From the NCBI GenBank assembly GCA_037447655.1, contig JBBHKE010001722.1:1-64000 (forward strand): a DNA stretch of 64,000 nt, in the 5' to 3' direction. The notes beneath the pieces are model-generated. The model saw only the letters and a list, made by a program, of their open reading frames with translations. It searched no databases and was not told the DNA's origin. Of this stretch, positions 12,661 through 24,340 are shown in pieces. Both the position numbers and the translations under genes were made by a program. Positions within the stretch are counted from its first letter, which is position 1. Every line of letters begins with the position of its first letter. This stretch comes from Zygnema cylindricum. Taxonomy: Eukaryota; Streptophyta; Zygnematophyceae; Zygnematales; Zygnemataceae.

Positions 12661-12712
12661 AAAGTTGTTACCAAAAAAAAAACAGCTTCGATTCCCTATC
12701 ATCTTTAAAAAA

Positions 12713-12715
<3 letters not shown>

Positions 12716-12761
<46 letters not shown>
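12716..12761. repeat. (TA)n microsatellite
   Basis: About 22 uninterrupted ta dinucleotides follow a short A run. Confidence 0.95.
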
Positions 12762-12765
<4 letters not shown>

Positions 12766-12862
12766 TTATAGGTCCAAATAAATAAATCAATTTAGCTTTT
12801 TGACAGCATAGACTTTCCACAAACAAATTACAATTACGGATTGGTCACCTTCATGTTCATTA

Positions 12863-13254
12863 AGGAGGATAAGTATGGCGAGTAACAGTTCCATTTTGAA
12901 AAAATCAAAGGAGAATGAAGATTATCACTGCTGCTGCAGAGGTTTTAGGTCAAAGACAAGCGTTTAGGAGAGAGCCATGGGAATATTTTAGAGAAGGTTG
13001 TGTTCCCTGTTACATAACCGTACATTTCGTACATCATCGTGTATTACGTACTACGTCCTTTTTACACCTAGTACTACAGATTTTGCGTTATCAACTTGCT
13101 GCTAAAGATTTTATATGGATTAGCACGATTCAAATAGCTTCTTATGTAGAGCTAACCAACATGCGCCACGCAAAAAAAATGTCGGTTACTGACCCGACAC
13201 AATGGAACAGGCGCTTCACTAACGATTTTTTGATGTTTACTGAGACCGCCTAAT
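12863..13254. mobile_element. Possible short terminal-inverted-repeat element, relative of the foldback element
   Basis: The right end (13236-13254) reads tttactgagaccgcctaat, the same terminus as the right end of the foldback element at 14716. Inside, the segment with cattgtgtcgg and gcgcca on the minus strand resembles the subterminal part of that element. A candidate left end, attaaggaggataagta at 12863, matches only loosely, so the left boundary is uncertain. Confidence 0.35.
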
Positions 13255-13281
13255 AGAACAACGCTCTAAGGGTAGAATTCT

Positions 13282-14716
13282 ATTAGGCGGTCCTAGTAAA
13301 TGTACAGACTAGTCTACTAGCAGCATTTACTAGAAGTCCGCTCCATTGTATGTCCGCTTCATTGTGTCAAGCTAGTGGCAAACCTACCTCAATTATGATT
13401 AGCGCCACATAGCTTAGAGTCTACATTCAAAAAATCTTAAAAAAATATACAAACACAAAGTCAGAAAGAAATATATGTATGACTAAAGGTGGTTAATGCT
13501 TCTTAGGTGAAGTTTGCGGCCAGATTTTGATATTAAAATGGAAATCAAAATTTTGAAACAGAATGGCAAAACAACATGATAAACATTAAAGGTCGGTGGA
13601 TGTCACATGGAGCATGCAAGGATATTTTTAGCTCATTTGCATCCAACGTGGCAGGAGGCACATGGCTTGTACGTCGTAAGCACATATCATGTACGACGTA
13701 TAGGCATGTGACCGCTTGTTCAAAGTGGATATTTTCTTGCTTTTTCACGTGTACCAATGGTACACGTCCATTATCGTGCAACTCTCCTCGCGAAGAGAGT
13801 ATCTTCACACTAGAGGATGTGCGCTATTGCTTCGGGGATCTCAAAAATTGAAATATCCAACGGCTAGGAATTATGCTTGCATCATTAGAGCATCCCGACA
13901 GCTTTCCAATAACGATGTTTCATCTGACAAAAAAAAAAAGGTACGGCTTTTTACGGCGTTGTAAATAAACCTATAGCGTCCAGTTATAAACCCTAATTTT
14001 TGTCTAATGGAATTCATCCCTAAGGGTGAACTTCCACTAAAGGAAAAATGGGGTTATTTACTAGACGCCGTACGATTTTGTATAGATTCGTACCACTTTT
14101 TTTTTTCAAACCAAACATGACAAAACATGTTAACTGGATGGCTCGCTCTAATGTTATAGGCGTAAGTATCAAGTGTTGGATGTTTCACTTTTTTAGATTC
14201 GTGAAGCAATTGCGCACATCGTCCAGTGTGAAGAGACTCTCCTCCGCGAGGAGAGTTTCTTCACACTGGTCGCGTAACATTGGTACACGTAAAAATTTAA
14301 TAAAATATCCACCACGAACAAGCGATGAGAAACGAACACGTCGTATATGCCATGTGCCTTCCGCCACGATTTATACAAGTTGACCAAAATATTCTCGCAC
14401 GCTCTTTCAAACATCTGCTAACCTTCAAAGTTTGCGGCGCCTTTTGCCATTTTGTTTTGAAATTTTGATCTTCAATTTCAAAATTAAAATTTGGCCGCAA
14501 AATTTTCCTAGGAATCATTTACAACCTTCGCTCATACAAGTACTATGCACAGATTTTCAATTTGAAGAATATTTTTAGATTTTTAGAATTTGATAACTAA
14601 CCTGCGTGGCGCCAATTATAATTGAAAAACGATATTCACTTGCACGACATATTGGAGCGCCTTGCTACTAATCAATTGAAATAGACGTCTCCGCATGTTT
14701 ACTAAGACCGCCTAAT
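13282..14716. mobile_element. Foldback-type DNA element, nearly all inverted repeat
   Basis: The termini are attaggcggtcctagtaaa at the left and the complement of attaggcggtcttagtaaa at the right. The arms pair inward for about 650-700 bases each (roughly 13282-13975 and 14050-14716), sharing blocks such as gtttgcggcc, gtggatattt, cacgtgtacca, actctcctcgcg and cttcacact. Only a small central loop is unpaired. No transposase is encoded, so mobility would need an enzyme in trans (Mutator-like and foldback families have such long arms). I see no clear target duplication. Confidence 0.72.
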
Positions 14717-14959
14717 GTTGAACATTCCTAATTCTGATGTCACACAACAAATTCGGCCAGTTGCGGAGGGAGAGGGAGCCGATCTAAAACAAACACTATA
14801 TCTTATTTTCAAAAAAAGCCTCCCAACATCCTCACCTTGCATCGGAGCTCGAGACAGAGCGATTCCTTCCCCGCATTCAAAAATAAAAACATGAGCAATC
14901 GCTCCGAAAACAAAATTGGCTGCAAATCACCAACTTTCCGAAAAGGCTTAACTTATAAC
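14717..14959. other. Intergenic spacer
   Basis: No gene or repeat recognised. Confidence 0.4.
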
Positions 14960-15200
14960 GAGCACATGCGGAAGAGTTAAAAAAAAAAAGACAAAGAGGA
15001 AGGGACAAGAAAAAATATAAGGAGAAGGAAGGAATGGAAAAGAGAAAGGAAACGACAAATGATCGACATAAAAAGAAAGTTGAAAGGAAAAGAAAGGTAA
15101 AACGAAAGGACAGGAAAGGTAAGGCAACACAAAAGAAGGAAAAAGGAAGGTGATGATTGGAAATGAAATGAAAGAAAGGAAAAAAATGGAAAAGATGAGT
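14960..15200 (+). repeat. Purine-rich tract, left half
   Basis: Mostly gaaagg and ggaaaa units. It resembles the tract at 16378-16500, and the solo LTR lies exactly between the two. The long minus-strand frames here encode only Phe/Leu/Ser-rich low-complexity peptide. Confidence 0.75.
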
Positions 15201-15204
15201 AGAA

Positions 15205-16374
15205 TGTCGTGCATGTGTCGAATAACATGAAGGTGCATGCAATATCATCAGCTGCGCTCAACTTAAACTCAAATAATAGCGAGATATCGTAAATAAAATA
15301 AAACACAAAAGTAAAAATGGATAAATACAACAACAGGCAAGGTGGAAGGAAAAGAAAGGTCAACGACTTAGCTGGTTATGGTTAGGTCGGTTTATCACTA
15401 AGCCGATGGATGACCACTAGGCCCCACGGTCTATTTATATTCCTTGCAGGAGTTATCTTATCAAGGATAATCTGAATTTATACTTAAATATAATAAATCA
15501 AAGCATAAACAACCGAGAAAGATAAATAAAAACCGAAAATGACAATATGCCCGACACTTATGAGGTTTGAGATAACCAAACTCAAAAGATGCGCAAAAGC
15601 CAAATAGAAATAAATACACAATCACAATAAATAAAAACAACACAACCCTTCCTATCTACATGTGAATGCGTGAACCTCCAAATGGTTCACGACTTAAAAT
15701 AGTCCAATAGCGTAGCTTCGTCAGAACTGACAGTATCTTTGTCTGTCACACGCGTCAACGGTCAAGATGAGATATTACGAGAATCGTATACTTTGCGTCG
15801 ACGGTCGAGATGCTACTCCGCGCGAAATGATTAAAATTTGATGTCGGCCGGGATTCAAGGAAATGAAAGCTTGTACGGCAGGATCGCAGATACGGTCCAC
15901 TTTGTCGTCGCGCGAATTCCGGATAATATAAGTCGTACGGTCGACGTCAGATGATCAAAGCTACCGTCGGCGAGAATCGCGCAAAATATATATAATACGG
16001 TAAGTTTATTTGTCTCGACGCGATTCGAAAATGTGTCGTCGGCGAGAAATCCGGAAAAAATAAATAAGTACGGCAAGACCGCGAGTACGGTCCAATTTGT
16101 GGCCGCGGGAATTCCGGTCGACGTAAGTCGTACGGTCGACGAGAAATAATCAAATCCGCCGTCGGCGGAAATCGCGGAAAAGATACGTCGTACGGTAGGA
16201 CCGCGGGTACGATCCAAATTGCCATACCGGAAATCACGAAAATGTAGGTCGTACGGTACACGTCGTACGGTCCTGCGAAACCCAAATAATACCCAAATAC
16301 AAATTAGTGTAGCGGCTGCCCTTCCTAACACCTAAATATAAACAACTAAATGGTCGACGAGATGCGGCATGACA
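15205..16374 (-). repeat. Solo LTR of the C family, minus strand
   Basis: Read on the minus strand it starts tgtcatgcc and ends cgaca, flanked by the 4-bp duplication agaa (15201-15204 and 16375-16378). It contains in order the A segment shared with 17092-18305 and 46027-48327 and the B segment shared with 45833-46024 and 48328-48506. It is the only intact A-B unit in the window and so defines the LTR of element C. It has no internal region; solo LTRs arise by recombination between the two LTRs of one element. Confidence 0.82.
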
Positions 16375-16377
16375 AGA

Positions 16378-16500
16378 AACGAGAGAAATGGGAAGGAAAC
16401 GAATGGAAAAGAGAAAGAAAAGTACAAGGAAAGATAAAAGAAAGGAAATGAATGTGAGGGCGGAGAGATGGAGAGAGAGAGGAAGAGAGAATTGGAAAAG
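16378..16500 (+). repeat. Purine-rich tract, right half
   Basis: gaaaag and ggaaac units continue the composition seen at 14960-15200 on the other side of the solo LTR. Confidence 0.7.
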
Positions 16501-16680
16501 AGATAGCAGCGGTAACCACAATACAGGACCCCTACTATGCACTTTCATCCTCTCGCAAGGCCCACCCTGCATATCTCTATAGTCACTCATCCTTCCTTTA
16601 CCTTACCACGACTTTGAACTGTTAGAAATCGACGATATTTATTTTATCACAAGGGCGCCAAAGTCTTGACTTTGGAAAAT

Positions 16681-16751
16681 GGCCAAGCCGAGGATCGAAC
16701 ACGGGACCTGTGCAAACCGTACACTACCTCTACCAACAGAGCTATGCGGCC
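16681..16751 (-). tRNA. tRNA-like sequence (pseudogene or SINE head)
   Basis: On the minus strand, an A-box-like tagctctgttggtagagg and a B-box-like gtgttcgatcc lie at tRNA spacing inside 71 nt. The ends (ggccgca and cttggcc) can pair for about five bases, and the T arm pairs four of five. The D stem is weak, and the anticodon loop lacks the expected T before the anticodon, so I do not assign an amino acid and doubt it is functional. No A-rich tail is obvious. Confidence 0.45.
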
Positions 16752-17091
16752 GATGTGCACGCAAGCGCCTAATACTGAATTTATATGCCGATTAGCGACG
16801 CACAGGCAAACCAACTTACAGCGCTATACACACATGTGGAGTCCAAAGTGGATAGTTCTCCAACATGAACCCTAAAAAATCCTTCTTATTGTAGCTCCTT
16901 CTTCACCTCACAATCCTTAGAACTTTAAAAACTTTATTTCTTCAACTTCGATAGCATATAACCTACAAGTCGAATACCATAGTTTGTTCGTTCATATAAA
17001 CAGTGAATCTCAAAACAAAAAACGAATCTACATCCGGTAAGGACAAGACGCAGCTTTGTGAGGTGGAGTTAAATATACACAGTCGCCAGTT

Positions 17092-18305
17092 TGTCATGCC
17101 GTATCTTGTCGGACATTTTTCTTGTTATATTTGGGTATTACGATGGGCGGCCACCACACTAATTTGTGTTTGTGTGTTATTTGGGTTTTGCAAGACCGTA
17201 CATACTTACAATTCGTGTTCACGTCGACTGTACATACTTACATCGCCGTACACGTCGACCGAACATATTTTTTTTTCCTTTAATTTCAACCTACGACGAA
17301 ATATACCGTTCGCGTCCGTACCTACGATTTTACTGTACCTACAATTTTACCGTACTTGCATCTCCAAAATGTATAGCAACTACAAATTTAATTGTTTCGC
17401 GTAAGTGAGCATCTCTGTCGTCAACGCGGAATATACTTAGATTGAAACATGACATCCGGCTTGTCAACGCAACGTACAGACGAGCCGACTGTCATATCTA
17501 ACAATGTCAAGCGATTGGACAAAGTTAAATTGTAAACCATTTGGAGGTTCACGCATTCACATGTAGATAGGAAGGGTTTTTATACGTAGGTTATAGATTG
17601 TGTAACGTAGGGCATGAGATTCCGACAACCTTTTGGCTGAATCTGAACCAGACGCAATATTTATATAGCACGCTGTAATCCAATTTGTTTGTTTTCGCTA
17701 GACTTAGACGTTGGTACTTAGAAGATTTTAGATCATTTCCTGCACACAATTTTCAAAATGCATGAATTTCCAGTATTAAAGATTTTGTGCGACCATTCTT
17801 TTGTTTTTAAAATTGTTCGGACAGCTTAGAGGCAATTTTTTGCATTTGCATGAAGCGTCTGGTTTTATATTACATTATCAATCTCTTATAAAGCCTTATA
17901 TATTAATATATACAGCTTTGGCCAAGACCTGCACAGTTTCCCTTCAACTCTTTTCGTCCGTTTGAGTGGATTTCGATTGCGTCTTGATAACACAAACTTC
18001 TTTTCCCAACTATGACTGAACTTTAATTAGTGTGGAAGCTGCATGTTGGGAATATCATTTGTTAATTTTATATCTTGTGATTGTGTATTTATTTCTATTT
18101 GGCGTATACGCATCTTTTGATTTTGGTTATCTCAAACCTCGTAAGTGTTTTGCATATTATCATTTTCAGTTTTTGTTTTCCGTCTCGGTTGTTTCTATTT
18201 TGATTTATTCTCTTTAAGTCTAAATTCAAATTGTCTTCAATAGGATAACTCCTGTAGGGAATATAAATAGACCGTGGGGCTTAGTGGCCATCCATCGGCT
18301 TAGTA
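17092..18305 (+). repeat. 5' terminal repeat (A segment) of element C
   Basis: It begins tgtcatgccgtatcttgtcgg and matches the A part of 46027-48327 and of the minus-strand solo LTR through ccatcggcttagt. The B segment that follows A in the solo LTR is absent here; sequence after 18305 is unrelated. No primer binding site is recognisable at this junction. Confidence 0.8.
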
Positions 18306-19756
18306 TTCCTACACTTTGAAAATTGTCTCTTCTCCTCTCTCTTGTTTTTGTTTAAAAAGAAAACAAATATATATATATATATATATATAATAATCACATT
18401 CTCTCGACATTCGTCAACATTGTCGCACATTTGGTGCAATTGATGCAATTTTTGAACATATCTTCGCATTTTCATCCTTAGTTACTAACATTGTCTACTT
18501 TTGATCATACATTGCTAGACATTTGGTCATATTTGCAGACATTGAAGGACATTGGAAAATTTCAGCACATTTTTTGCAATTTTTGCACATTTTGGCACAT
18601 TTCTCCAAAATTTCTACACATTTCCAGCAGATTGCTACACATTGCTTCCAATTTGTGCAAATTAAGTTCAAATTGTAACACATGTCTTCCTATTTCCAAA
18701 AACTTCTTTCAATTACACACTTGTCCAATCAATTTTCAACATTGCTTAAGATTGTTGCGAAATTTTTGGATATTTAGTTGTTTTGGTGTACTAATTTTCA
18801 CCCTAATTTGTCTCGTGTTGGTGTACGTTGCATTTCTCGCCCGTACCCGACTTTATATACGAGGTGAGCGGTCGACTTCTATATTTCACGGGGAGCGAAA
18901 AAAAGGGAATCAAATTCGATTAGGATTTTTGCAAAACTTTAGCCGTAGCGATCAGCTGCAGTTCACTTTAGACAATCACCAAATTGTTAAAAGTGTTATG
19001 TAAGTATCACAATACTTTCCGGTTGCAGGAGCGTGTTAGGATAGTAGGCTGATCGTTAGAGGAAACGAGATTGGATTGGATTTGCTCAAATCCACTCATA
19101 TTGAGCATTGCATTTTTCCAAAATTTTATGCTTGCTATTTTGCCCCGAGTGGCCTTGGCAGAGTCGGCATTGCTTGGTGTTGGATTTATTCTTTAGATCT
19201 TGCCATTTGTGGCATTGGTTAGTTTTTTTTGTGGATTGTTTCGTTGTAGATCTGCACTTGTGAGTGCTTGGATAGTAAGTTATTTTTTGCCTTTCTAGAT
19301 CTGATCCTTTGGCCTTGCCTCTTTATTTGCAGGGTAGCAGGTTTTGGTAATTTGGCTTCCTGATAGATTTGGCCATCGAGGCCCTGATAGAGATTGATTG
19401 GCTGATTAGACAATGAGTGGTGTTGCTTGGCATTTGAAACATCTCGTATAGATCGATTTTTCTATTTGGTCGTCATTTGGTTTTTTCATTTTTTATGCCC
19501 ACCGATTAGGATAATCTTGATTATATTTTCGGGACTAACCGATCGTTGGCCTCTTTTAGGCCCACAGATTATCAAGACCTTCAAACTTACATATTTTTTT
19601 GGACCATCCTTCCCAAGATATCTCGGGTCAAATTTCCCCTTCATTCAGATCGTCTCTCACCTAAATATCTTCTTTATCACCATTTTCTTCCTCACTTTTC
19701 GAGAAAGAATCTGACCACAATTCCCTTGACGGGTCAGATTTTTATTCATTATCTTT
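18306..19756 (+). other. Leader of element C
   Basis: Contains an (AT)n run at about 18367-18390, then a region (about 18400-18740) of loosely repeated cacatttn and acattg motifs, then a mixed-composition stretch. Reading frames are short. The frame at 19427-19714 is hydrophobic and without a known motif. I see no complete tRNA-complementary site. Confidence 0.45.
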
Positions 19757-21063
19757 TTGGTTTCCGCAACTTACAAATTCATTATTAGCCCCACTCATTC
19801 CATTAGTTTAAAAGGCTTCCACATCCAAGGGAGGGGGTCAGCTTCATTTCTATTTTTCAACAATGAAGGACAAAATGATCCTATCTTATTTCCCTATGTA
19901 ATTCGATACCGAAATGTTGATCTTGCATTCCGGTACCAAGATCGGTTTGACCTATGGGTTGCTTTCTCTCTTTTAGGCTGTTACCTTCGCGGTTCGGCCC
20001 TTACTCTATATTCCCGCAAGTATGATTCAATATTTGTGATGACGGAGTTTTCTCCACCTTTCGCTGAGAGTCCTGCTATTATAAGACAACCGGAGATTCC
20101 TTATCAATCGGCTATCGCGGAAGTCCTTCAGCTCAACGTCGATGTTATTATAGCAGCAGTTGCGGAAATACCGCAATAGTTTGCTATAGCCGCACGTGCT
20201 GGAATCACGGTACGACCATAGATGACGATTCCAATACTAGATCCGCTCTAAGTCATATTTGAAATGGTAGAAGCGGAATACCATATGCAAAACCCTGAAC
20301 TAGCTCGCGAGTTGACGAACTTTGAACGAAAATCATGAACTTTGAACGAAAATCAGAGAGAGTGCCTTTGCTATGCGTGCTTGTATGGAAGCTATTCGTG
20401 AAACATTGCTAGACTAAATGTCGGATGCTGAAGCTGTCTTAAAATTTCTAGGACAGTTTCCAATTCAATTTAAGAAATTTATCTAGAGTCACCAACCTCA
20501 AACCCACGGCTTGAAGTTCACTTTTGAACAAGCCGCCTAGCATGCTATGGAATATGAAATGCAAAATTGTTAGTGGGAAGCCCATGACCGTTCTAAAGAG
20601 GTTCCAAAAGAACGGATTGTTCCACCATGGAACAATCCTCGTCCTAACAATTAGCCTCCTAAGGTCCTGGCCATGGGAACCCCACATGTTGCTCTCGGAA
20701 ATAGATTATATTTTCGATGTGGGAAAATGGGGCATGATGCCTGAATGTGTCTAGACAAAACTGCTACTTGTACACATTGAAAGCAAACAGGACATTATGT
20801 CCAACATTGTCATACAAAGAACCCAGAATTTACTTATCAAAACCAAATTAAAAGTGGTGGCATTCCCGCTTGATCCATAAGACCTGTTCAACTCGTTAAA
20901 CAACTTGAAAAAGACACCACTCCACCTAAGGTATCTCTAAGAGATAGAGAACTTTTGGAAATGCAAGAGCAAATGGCGATCATAATGAAGGAGCAGTTCG
21001 CAACCTTCATGGCTCAAATGAAGCCAAAATTTAAAGATGTTGTTCTACAACCACTTGTGCAAG
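19757..21063 (+). pseudogene. gag: gag of element C, left part, broken
   Basis: Gag-like frame 19757-20179 has the capsid-type blocks YQDRFDLWVAFSLLGCY and LYSRKYDSI. It resumes around 20420 with stops. At about 20700-20815 two zinc knuckles are visible in one frame: FRCGKMGH, where the first Cys has become Tyr, and CTH, a stop in place of Cys, then KQTGHYVQHC. A Met/Lys/Glu-rich coiled-coil-like stretch (MQEQMAIIMKEQFATFMAQM) leads up to 21063, where element B interrupts the gene. It continues at 40082. Confidence 0.75.
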
Positions 21064-21385
21064 TGGAAGAGCAGCAGTAGTAGTAGAAGTAGACATGATA
21101 CACTCTTAGAAACTATCAAAAAACCTACCAAACAGTTGTTTTCAAGTGCTCACCAAATCTTATACAGGCATCCAAACCTCACAAACTCTATGTGAATATA
21201 AAGTAGCATAAACACTGAAAACTCCCAAATTTTCACCACAATTGACATGATTACACTCAAGATATTATACTCAAAAGTTTCCCAAAAACTATCTGTAGTT
21301 TTACTACTTGAAAGTCTCGATACATAATATGCTCTAAGTCCTAAGTCTTATACTCTAGGTGTTCTACCGCCGATACAAGTGTACT

Positions 21386-22431
21386 TGAGACTTTGAGACC
21401 TCTATAAGTCCTCAGAGTGGACAGCTTCCAAGAAGCCTCTAGGATAACCCTAACCCCTTTGTGTCTCAGCAAAATAACTGCCAGACAAAAAATCTAACCA
21501 ACTTCACCCATGTGAAGATAAGACTCCCGTGAGTCGATAACAAAAAGAATCTCTGAATTTTCTCCCCTGAGCAGTAGGTTATGAAGGGTCAAAGTTGAAC
21601 TTTTGTAGAGAAGCTCTTTGGGAGAGAGGGTCCTATCTTCGAATTTTTCTAAGTCCTATCTCTCTCACAGACTCTATCTTCTGATGTATGGAGCCAATCA
21701 GATTTCAGTTTTGTACACAAAAGTACAGCTGCTGGTGTACTTTCTGTACGGCCATTGTACGACATGGCCTAAATGTTGACACGTGGTATGTCTGGATTCT
21801 CTCCCTTAATCTTCGGAGATGGCGCGATCTAATGTCATTCCGCCACGTGTCATCTGATGTGGCGATGACCTCAAACCGCCGAAATTCTCTTTCGCTATCT
21901 CGGCGTTTATTCCGGCCGTCTGATTAAATTCACATTTAATCGTAGCCGTAATAAATACATGTGCAGTTTTCGTTTCACTAAAGGATTAAATGCGCGGTAT
22001 TGGTTTCGTATTCGTACTGGAATCCGTACTTTTACATTACTGGATGTATGTCTCTCGTAATCAGTTACAATTAAATGAACTATCCTACGTTTAAATATTT
22101 ATATAAATATCAAACCCTATAATCCGTAACACTACTTCTAGAACTAACGGCTAAGGCTAACGGCTGCCGCCTGTCTGCCAGCCAGTAGGTACCAGGATCA
22201 AATCCTATGGCCGGCACATATCTTTTAGTAAATTAAACCCCTAAGTAGAATATATTTTCTCGTAAACCTCTGGATAGCCTTGGTAGCCATGGCTCTAGCT
22301 CCCTCTCCAACTTCTCAGTGAATGCGACAAGTTTGAGAGTTGGAGAGAGAAGTTAGAGGTAGACTGCCTCGGCTTCTTTCTTATTTCTATTCAGACCTAG
22401 AAAATATTTTAAAAGACCATTAATTTCTACA
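21386..22431 (-). repeat. 3' LTR of element A'
   Basis: It matches 26780-27835 and both LTRs of element A. The inner end is taatttctaca, followed by ctccttttattttctag, the complement of the polypurine tract seen in A at 38301-38311. Confidence 0.93.
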
Positions 22432-22489
22432 CTCCTTTTATTTTCTAGTCTATCTTTAATTTCAGACCACACTTTTCCCTGCAAAAAAT

Positions 22490-24340
22490 TAGCTTAGGGG
22501 AAGGCACAGGTTTGGTCATCATATATGCTACCATCTCACTATTTGGTCGGTACTCTAAACTGATTATTTTGTTTTCTACTTTCTCTCTAACAAAGCTGAG
22601 TCTAATGTCCATGTGTTTAGCTTTAAAATGATGTTTAGGATTGGCAGAAATAGTGATTGCTGCCTGATTGTCACAAAAATTTTATGCACACCACTCTTAA
22701 GGTGACCAAGCTCACCAAGCAAAGAATTCACCCACATCATTTCTTCTACAGTAGAGCAAGAGGCCATATACTCAGCCTCCATAGTAGACTGAGCAATAAC
22801 TTTTTGCTGTTTGCTACTCCAACAACAAGCCCTATCACCCACATATAATACATATCCAGAAGTGCATCTCCTCATCGGAGCATCACCATAAGTGGCATCA
22901 CTCCAAGTAGTGATGTCAGTATTCTCCCCACCCAAATGCAACCATAGATCCTTAGTTCCTATCAAATATCTAATGACTCTCTTAGCATCCTCGGTATCCC
23001 TCTTAGTGGGAGCATTTAGACTTCTACTCAGCACTCCTACAGCTGCAGCTAAATCCGGCCAGCTACAATTCATAAAATAGATTAGACATCCCACTACTTG
23101 CCTGTAAGGAAAAGTTTGCATGAACTTATGTTCTTCAGGAGATAAATCCTCATAAATGACTATGACTCCTTCTTCCTCACTCCCCTCACTTCCCTTCTTC
23201 AACTCCATTGGAGTTGTACAACTATTAGCTTTATCCATTTGAAATTTTTCAAGCATGTTCCCTATTGCTTCTTTCTAAGTTAATCTTATAATTTTTCGTT
23301 ATCGGTCTCTCTCTACTGGAATTCCCAAAATATATTTTGCTTCCCCCATATACTTTATTTCAAATCTCCCCTTAAGATCGGTTTTCACTTTATTTATTTT
23401 TTCCATTGATTTACTTAAGACAAGCAAATCATCAACATAAATTGCAATAAATATAAAAACTTCCTCATCTTCGAAAACATAGATTGAGTGATCTGAGCTG
23501 ATCCAGATATATCCCAGACTGGTAAGAAACTCATCAAGCTTCTTATTCCATGTCGAGGCGCCTGTTTCAAACCATAAAGAGATTTAATCAGCCGACATAC
23601 CTTACTCTCCTCTCCTCCTCCACAAACCCTTTGGGTTGTCGCATGAAGATCTCCTCTTCCAATTCCCCATGCAACAAGGCTGTCTTGATGTCCATCAGGT
23701 GCACTTCCATGTCTTCCGCTGCTGCGAGGGTAAGAAGTATGCGGACGGAGGGAAATCTGACCAGTGGGGCAAAGGTTTCCTCGTAGTCAATTCCCTCCTT
23801 TTGTGTAAATCCCTTTGCCACTAGTCGGGCCTTGTAGCGCTTGATTGTGTTATCTGGGTTTAGTTCTATTTTGAAAACCCACTTACAACTGATTGATTTT
23901 CGGCAAGGTGGACAATCCACCAGCTCCCAAGTATCGACTGCCATAATTGAGGCTATCTCCTCATTGATGGATGTCTTCCACCGGTTTCTTTTTGGACAAG
24001 TCATTGCCTCTCCATAAGTTTGAGGTTCATCTTGATGAGATAGTTTAGTTACCTTGTTATTAACTTGTTTTTCTTGTAGTCTTTTGCTACTTCTCCTTCC
24101 CCCCTCAAAATCTGAGGCCGGAATAGATGGTTCTCGTGGATTCTTTCGAACAAACTCGACTTCTCCCCTATTTCTTGATTCCGAATCAATTTCCACCACG
24201 TCTTCCGCTTCGGGTAGAGTTGTCACTTGAGTTTCCACAGCTGAGTCCTTTTTGGTGTGATTTGTATCTGCAAGAATGTCATCTTCTCTAAAACCTGGAT
24301 AGTTAGAGAGCTCAAAGTCATTGGAATTTTTCTGAATCAA
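22490..24340 (-). pseudogene. pol: RT and RNase H part of pol, element A'
   Basis: Frame 24340-23588 (250 codons) opens with an acidic linker and gives the copia RT N-terminus: WELVDCPP, CKWVFKIE, YKARLVAKGF, GIDYEETFAP, VRILLTLAA and MDIKTALLHGEL. After a frameshift near 23588 the palm with FIAIYVDDLL lies at about 23430-23470. Frame 23256-22576 then holds the linker and RNase H with GCLIYFMNC, WSDATYGDAP, TSGYVLYVGD and STMEAEYMA. The RNase H end is garbled relative to element A (frame change after GVHKI). Less damaged in the RT N-terminus than the copy in A. Confidence 0.88.

Noticed and set aside
12046-12717. Overlapping frames with SLCLPL-type or RETEG-type repeats
   Set aside because: They arise from the purine-rich tract; no domain and no non-repeat part.
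14877-15363. Phe/Leu/Ser-rich minus frames of 96-128 codons
   Set aside because: Translation of the purine-rich tract on its pyrimidine strand and part of the solo LTR.
16666-16875. Plus frame containing AEDRTRDLC
   Set aside because: This peptide is the translation of tRNA-like DNA in reverse, a well-known spurious protein; the real feature is the tRNA-like sequence.
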